From an uncultured Bacteriovoracaceae bacterium (GTDB lineage Bacteria > Bdellovibrionota > Bacteriovoracia > Bacteriovoracales > Bacteriovoracaceae), in contig CALIJZ010000009.1 of NCBI GenBank assembly GCA_938017795.1, forward strand, positions 1-40,211: 40,211 bases of DNA, given 5' to 3'. Below the pieces are notes generated by a model that was not told where the DNA came from, did no database searches, and saw nothing but the letters and a program-made list of their open reading frames with translations. Positions 39,666 through 40,211 of the stretch are shown here, in pieces; the first letter of the stretch is position 1; the number at the start of each line of letters is the position of its first letter. Both the position numbers and the translations under genes were made by a program.

Positions 39666-40211
39666 ACCTCAGAGCAGATTTCTCTTAAGAAATAAAGATG
39701 GTGAAGAAATTCAAATAACAAAAGATCAAATTCTTTTTGGATCTTCTCCTATTTCAGATATATTAATCACTGGTAATGGTATGAGCTTAGATGCCATGCT
39801 AAGTCTAAAAGATAAGTTTATCATTACATCTACTAATCCAAGTGCAAAGGTACTTGTTAATGGTTTTCCATTTGAGTCTAAGGAGATTCGCTTAGGTGAT
39901 ATTATTCGAATCAATGGAGAAATGTTCACATTTGAACATTCACATTATGCAGAAGAAACACCAGAGAAAAAAAGTATTCCTGATTTAAAAATAGTGAAAG
40001 AAAACTCGACAAAAGAAGCTCAGGCTGAAAAAGAAGCTCAAGCTGAAAAAGAAGCTCAAGCTGCAAAAGAAGCTCAAGCTGCAAAAGAAGCTCAAGCTGC
40101 AAAAGAAGCTCAAGCTGCAAAAGAAGCTCAGGCTGCAAAAGAAGCTCAGGCTGAAAAAGAAGCTCAAGCTGAAAAAGAAGCTCAAGCTGCAAAAGAAGCT
40201 CAAGCTGCAAA
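39646..40211 (+). CDS. N-terminal part of an FHA-fold protein with Lys/Glu/Ala repeats (GltG-like)
   Basis: Starts at GTG 39646 behind a perfect ribosome site and stays open to the right edge (188 codons visible). Residues ~10-100 have the strand order of an FHA domain: 'QILFGSSPISDILI', 'KDKFIITSTNPSAKVLVNG' and 'IRLGDIIRINGEMFTFEH'. The usual phosphothreonine-binding residues (the Arg of GR and the Ser-x-x-His loop) are absent; only the 'VNG' Asn-Gly end is kept. From residue 123 a hexapeptide KEAQA(A/E) repeats to the edge, predicting a long charged alpha-helix as in TolA. In Myxococcus gliding, GltG is the FHA-containing inner-membrane protein. Overlaps the previous gene by 20 bases. Confidence 0.82.
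   Translation, partial: MGHPLIKPQSRFLLRNKDGEEIQITKDQILFGSSPISDILITGNGMSLDAMLSLKDKFIITSTNPSAKVLVNGFPFESKEIRLGDIIRINGEMFTFEHSHYAEETPEKKSIPDLKIVKENSTKEAQAEKEAQAEKEAQAAKEAQAAKEAQAAKEAQAAKEAQAAKEAQAEKEAQAEKEAQAAKEAQAA
40012..40211 (+). repeat. 18-bp in-frame tandem repeat (11 copies visible)
   Basis: Units start every 18 bases from 40012 and encode KEAQAE or KEAQAA. Eleven are complete and a twelfth is cut by the window end. Variation is confined to CAG/CAA and GAA/GCA positions. The order of types is two E, five A, two E, two A. Confidence 0.95.

Noticed and set aside
39926..40210. Long minus-strand reading frames rich in Leu/Gln or Ser/Phe/Cys
   Set aside because: They are antisense translations of the 18-bp tandem repeat in the FHA gene, which has a perfect ribosome site and domain structure.
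1..40211. Mobile element or prophage signature around the accessory block 20286-28015
   Set aside because: No integrase, transposase, terminal repeats or tRNA target were found; the genes look chromosomal in style.

Overview
The window is AT-rich, gene-dense bacterial DNA. It reads as a Gram-negative predatory or gliding bacterium of the Bdellovibrionota, most likely the Bacteriovoracia (Halobacteriovorax/Bacteriovorax type). The reasons are the low GC, the many small secreted proteins and lipoproteins with a Ser-Cys lipobox, the outer-membrane barrels, and above all a cluster that looks like the Agl-Glt gliding machine, which is known from Myxococcus and Bdellovibrio. The taxonomic call is inference. 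No tRNA, rRNA, insertion sequence, prophage or CRISPR array was seen.

Layout. 1-1100: the 3' end of a Pro/Thr/Asn repeat protein, a possible regulator fragment, and a membrane protein with a PH-like domain. 1158-5222: aconitase followed by three small cotranscribed genes, one with a lone Walker A motif and one with a C-terminal J-domain-like HPD motif. 5219-7449 (minus): msrA, msrB and an outer-membrane barrel. 7709-10858: three overlapping glycosyltransferase-type genes converging on a GT-C-like polytopic membrane protein, whose upstream region folds into a structured RNA or leader ending in an intrinsic terminator. 11239-13845 (minus): a basic Cys-rich lipoprotein, an MFS transporter and ribA. 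14080-16138: a DM13 protein, a hotdog thioesterase, a small lipoprotein and a serine esterase.

16213-20197 encodes the E1 and E2 subunits of 2-oxoglutarate dehydrogenase. Its E3 subunit (lpdA, 28163-29569) lies 8 kb further on. The DNA between holds a secreted papain-like protease, a lipoprotein, a four-gene operon (two secreted unknowns, a di-heme cytochrome-like protein and a Tat-exported DUF1501 protein) and a secreted zinc metallopeptidase. A Nif3-family gene follows lpdA.

30654-40211 is a long same-strand cluster: a VWA-domain lipoprotein (CglB-like), an outer-membrane barrel, a GltC-like TPR protein, a small periplasmic protein, a TolQ/ExbB protein, two TolR/ExbD proteins (the AglR-AglQ-AglS pattern), a 947-residue periplasmic TPR protein (GltD-like), a TPR lipoprotein (GltE-like), and the start of an FHA-fold protein (GltG-like) that runs off the window inside an 18-bp tandem repeat. 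Together these would form a proton-driven inner-membrane motor, a periplasmic TPR relay and an outer-membrane adhesin/barrel complex.

Two sequence patterns cut across the regions. Three start codons without a Shine-Dalgarno sit exactly six bases after a perfect TATAAT, which predicts leaderless mRNAs. Both window ends fall inside in-frame tandem repeats, which suggests the sequence is bounded by assembly breaks.
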